NCBI GenBank assembly: GCA_016839405.1
Contig: JAEOUJ010000266.1
Coordinates: 1 to 7,865, forward strand
DNA from: Candidatus Gerdarchaeota archaeon
GTDB lineage: Archaea > Asgardarchaeota > Heimdallarchaeia > JABLTI01
Direction: 5' to 3'
DNA: 7,865 bases
The translations under genes and the position numbers were made by a program. Shown in pieces: positions 6,315 through 7,865 of this stretch. How positions within the stretch are numbered: the first letter of the stretch is position 1; each line of letters starts with the position of its first letter. The notes beneath the pieces are model-generated. The model was not told the DNA's origin. It saw only the letters and a program-made list of their open reading frames with translations, and searched no databases.

Positions 6315-7559
6315 TTATTTCTTTTTTTTAATAAAAATCCTAGAAATTATTGTTGTAAATGTTATAATTATTATACTTATTTTGGGATAGGCAATTGATG
6401 GGGTCCAATCTTGATGAGTTTGGGGATTATTTGGATCTGGATAAATGTGCACTAGATTTGTAATATCAGAAAAATCTATTATGTAAATTGTTCTATTCTC
6501 GAATTCTGAATCACATGGCATATAAATTCGATTATTATCAATAAATGAATCATGGAAGTAAATATAACCTTGATCGAGTGTTTTATATCTACTAATACAA
6601 GTATCAGCAATTAAATTGCTTAGATTAAACACTTCTAATCCTTTTGTATATACAACAAATAAATATTCATTGTGAATTTCTAAATCATTTATCCAAGTCC
6701 AGCTTTCATTTTGTAAAATTAAAACATTAATAAAGACTGGATTATATAAATCATTAATATTGTAGACTTTTATCTGATTATCATATTCACTAAACAAGTA
6801 ATGGTTTATAATCTCAAAATTAGATGATAATTCTTCACTGAGCTGATAAGTACCAAGTTTAACTGGATTATGTTTATCAGAAATATTTACATATTCCAAC
6901 AAACCATGCAATCTATTTATTATTAGAACATCTTCGAAGAAAATTTCATTAAATAGACAATAATGATTAATTTCACCATCATCTGCTAATGAATAGGAAC
7001 TAATTTCTTGAACATCAGTTAAAATTGTACAATTTAAAATTTTAAGTTCAATAATATCAGTTGTTTTATTTCTTCCCAAGATATAGAGGTAATTATCCTC
7101 AAAATGCAAGTTATCGTACTCCCATCTCCCATGATAATATTCTACTCCAACTAATTCATAGTAGTCTATCAATTCTGGAGAAGTTAATTCACTTGTATTT
7201 ACAAATTCTAAAGCTAAATTATAATTCCTTACTCCTACTAGGATCATTAAGTTACCAATTATTTCAAAATCTTTTAATGAATAAACCGTAGATGAACTAT
7301 AGTCAGCTAAATGTATCGGATTATATGGATCAGATATATTATTTAGTATCATAAGATCAGTATCGTTTAATTCAAACATGATATTATTATTCATTTTGAA
7401 ATATGGCGCAGCATAAGTGGGGATAGGATTTTCAGGATAAAATGATTTATTCCCTATAGCGTTCATAACTTGATCATTAATTACTAAAAAAATAATTAAT
7501 AATAGAACAAATGATGTTAGAAAAGTAACATGCTTTTTTATAAATCTAATTCGAATCAA
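6315..7559 (-). CDS. Membrane-anchored LVIVD-repeat beta-propeller surface protein
   Basis: Seen (up to 414 aa): a basic N-terminus (RIRFIKKH) precedes a hydrophobic segment at about 11-28. Then about seven similar units follow, each with a pattern like 'xLyIxxxxxxLxVxNIsDxxNPvxlxxY', at roughly 55-87, 93-134, 150-188, 204-238, 247-279, 290-325 and 334-372. The phrases NISDPYNPIHLADY and NISDKHNPVKLGTY match the LVIVD repeat (YVTN-like propeller). A C-terminal hydrophobic stretch (about 392-410) ends in KKKK. Nine N-X-S/T sequons lie between the two hydrophobic segments (N65, N74, N121, N164, N176, N225, N284, N312, N355). Inference: an extracellular seven-bladed propeller anchored at one or both ends, used for binding or adhesion. 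No catalytic motif is visible. The N-terminal segment may be an uncleaved anchor or a signal peptide. The annotated start is TTG; see the separate start-site entry. It is monocistronic within the window. Confidence 0.78.
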   Translation of the reverse strand: MIRIRFIKKHVTFLTSFVLLLIIFLVINDQVMNAIGNKSFYPENPIPTYAAPYFKMNNNIMFELNDTDLMILNNISDPYNPIHLADYSSSTVYSLKDFEIIGNLMILVGVRNYNLALEFVNTSELTSPELIDYYELVGVEYYHGRWEYDNLHFEDNYLYILGRNKTTDIIELKILNCTILTDVQEISSYSLADDGEINHYCLFNEIFFEDVLIINRLHGLLEYVNISDKHNPVKLGTYQLSEELSSNFEIINHYLFSEYDNQIKVYNINDLYNPVFINVLILQNESWTWINDLEIHNEYLFVVYTKGLEVFNLSNLIADTCISRYKTLDQGYIYFHDSFIDNNRIYMPCDSEFENRTIYIIDFSDITNLVHIYPDPNNPQTHQDWTPSIAYPKISIIIITFTTIISRIFIKKKK

Positions 7560-7566
7560 CTCCTTA
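7548..7566 (-). promoter_or_regulatory. SD of the LVIVD gene overlapping its nominal TTG start
   Basis: The minus strand reads TAAGGAG (7566-7560) directly abutting the in-frame TTG (7559-7557). AGGAGTTGAT matches 9 of 10 bases of the full anti-SD complement AGGAGGTGAT and covers that TTG. The in-frame ATT at 7550-7548 lies at normal spacing, giving MRFIKKH as N-terminus. No in-frame ATG exists between the upstream stop (TAG, 7595-7593) and residue 32, which is beyond the hydrophobic segment. Start therefore lies at TTG 7559 or ATT 7550. Confidence 0.5.
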
Positions 7567-7618
7567 TTCCCAAAATAAAATATGTTTTCATTCTATTTAA
7601 ATTTTCATTCGTATCTTT

Positions 7619-7629
7619 TTTATAAAACT
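7619..7629 (-). promoter_or_regulatory. TATA-like box of the LVIVD gene
   Basis: On the minus strand GTTTTATAAAA sits about 60 nt before the coding start. The hdrA TATA box has almost the same distance to its ATG. A start site near 7599 gives a leader of about 40 nt containing the SD. A closer AT-rich element (ATATTTTA, about 7586-7579) is an alternative that would imply a leaderless transcript. Confidence 0.4.
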
Positions 7630-7828
7630 AAAATTTTTATTCCAAAAACTTTTTTGCATTTTTTGTCAAATTTTTAAGAGAATCAATGATAGTTATCCCT
7701 AAACATAAAACCAAAAGAAAATATTTGTGATATTCACTATAAATTTTGTTACTATTCAAAAGCATAAGTTGATGAAGTAATAATTGAGAAATAAAATTCT
7801 TTACTTCAATCAACTTCTTTTCTTTAAA
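7630..7828. other. Spacer without a convincing complete gene
   Basis: Both strands were read between the LVIVD promoter and the right-edge frame. Only very short frames occur, for example a 14-codon plus-strand frame at 7686 (MIVIPKHK...) with no clear SD, and stops are frequent in every frame. The only structured element is the bulged inverted repeat at 7766-7816. No tRNA-like or CRISPR-like pattern was recognised. Confidence 0.5.
7766..7816. repeat. Bulged inverted repeat (15-bp stem, 20-nt loop)
   Basis: Arm 7766-7780 (AAGTTGATGAAGTAA) pairs with 7801-7816 (TTACTTCAATCAACTT): 7 bp, a single-base bulge, then 8 bp. The loop is 7781-7800 and contains a small inner pairing AGAA (7787-7790)/TTCT (7797-7800). 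On the plus strand the stem is followed by a pyrimidine/T-rich run (CTTTTCTTT). On the minus strand it follows the putative stop at 7831-7829 by 12 nt. It could be a transcript 3' end structure for the minus-strand gene entering from the right, a bidirectional terminator, or a regulator site. Confidence 0.6.
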
Positions 7829-7864
7829 CTACCAAGGCATTTCATTTCCTTTCCAATCGAAAAA
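7829..7864 (-). CDS. Possible C-terminal end of a gene entering from the right edge
   Basis: One minus-strand frame is open from the edge for 11 codons, reads FFDWKGNEMPW and stops with TAG at 7831-7829, followed by the inverted repeat. The Trp-rich ending looks like a genuine protein C-terminus, but a second open frame in the same stretch (ending ...GSLKKRS, stop near 7810) cannot be excluded. The third frame stops after 7 codons. Too little sequence for a product call. Confidence 0.3.
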   Translation of the reverse strand, partial: FFDWKGNEMPW

Positions 7865-7865
7865 A

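Noticed and set aside
7061..7291. Plus-strand 76-codon frame antisense to the LVIVD gene
   Set aside because: The minus-strand frame has coherent repeats and anchors over the same bases; the plus frame shows nothing recognisable.

Overview
The window is AT-rich and looks archaeal. It carries an HdrA/MvhD electron-transfer operon typical of anaerobic archaea. Two genes are preceded by TATA-like boxes at archaeal spacing, Shine-Dalgarno (SD) sites are present, and non-ATG starts occur (one GTG, one probable TTG or ATT). A membrane-anchored LVIVD-repeat surface protein and extended SDR paralogues fit an Asgard-type (Lokiarchaeia/Heimdallarchaeia-like) genome. That taxonomic placement is inference from style and gene content only.

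Left half (1-4001, minus strand): an operon read right to left. Its first gene is an unusually long heterodisulfide reductase A (1153 aa) in which a complete NADPH:glutamate-synthase-small-chain-like (GltD/NfnB-type) flavoprotein is nested between two Fe-S motifs of the HdrA core. It is followed after 19 nt by mvhD, a [2Fe-2S] electron-transfer subunit, and then by the first 21 codons of a third gene cut by the window edge. Together these suggest a soluble flavin-based electron-bifurcating or confurcating complex that can exchange electrons with NAD(P)H. No hydrogenase large or small subunit, HdrB or HdrC lies within the window.

Middle (4002-6198): a 228-nt divergent intergenic region carries the hdrA promoter and a 12-bp perfect palindrome just upstream of the plus-strand genes. 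Two tandem paralogous extended short-chain dehydrogenases/NAD-dependent epimerases follow (327 and 312 aa). They share an unusual HCC-aromatic motif and a C-terminal basic/hydrophobic tail with SPYY.

Right (6199-7865): a convergent AT-rich spacer is followed by a minus-strand gene for a 414-aa predicted extracellular beta-propeller of LVIVD-like repeats. It has hydrophobic segments at both ends and nine N-glycosylation sequons. Its start codon is ambiguous. Upstream lies about 270 nt without a convincing complete gene. This spacer contains the gene's TATA-like box and a strong bulged inverted repeat, and a possible C-terminal remnant of another minus-strand gene touches the right edge.
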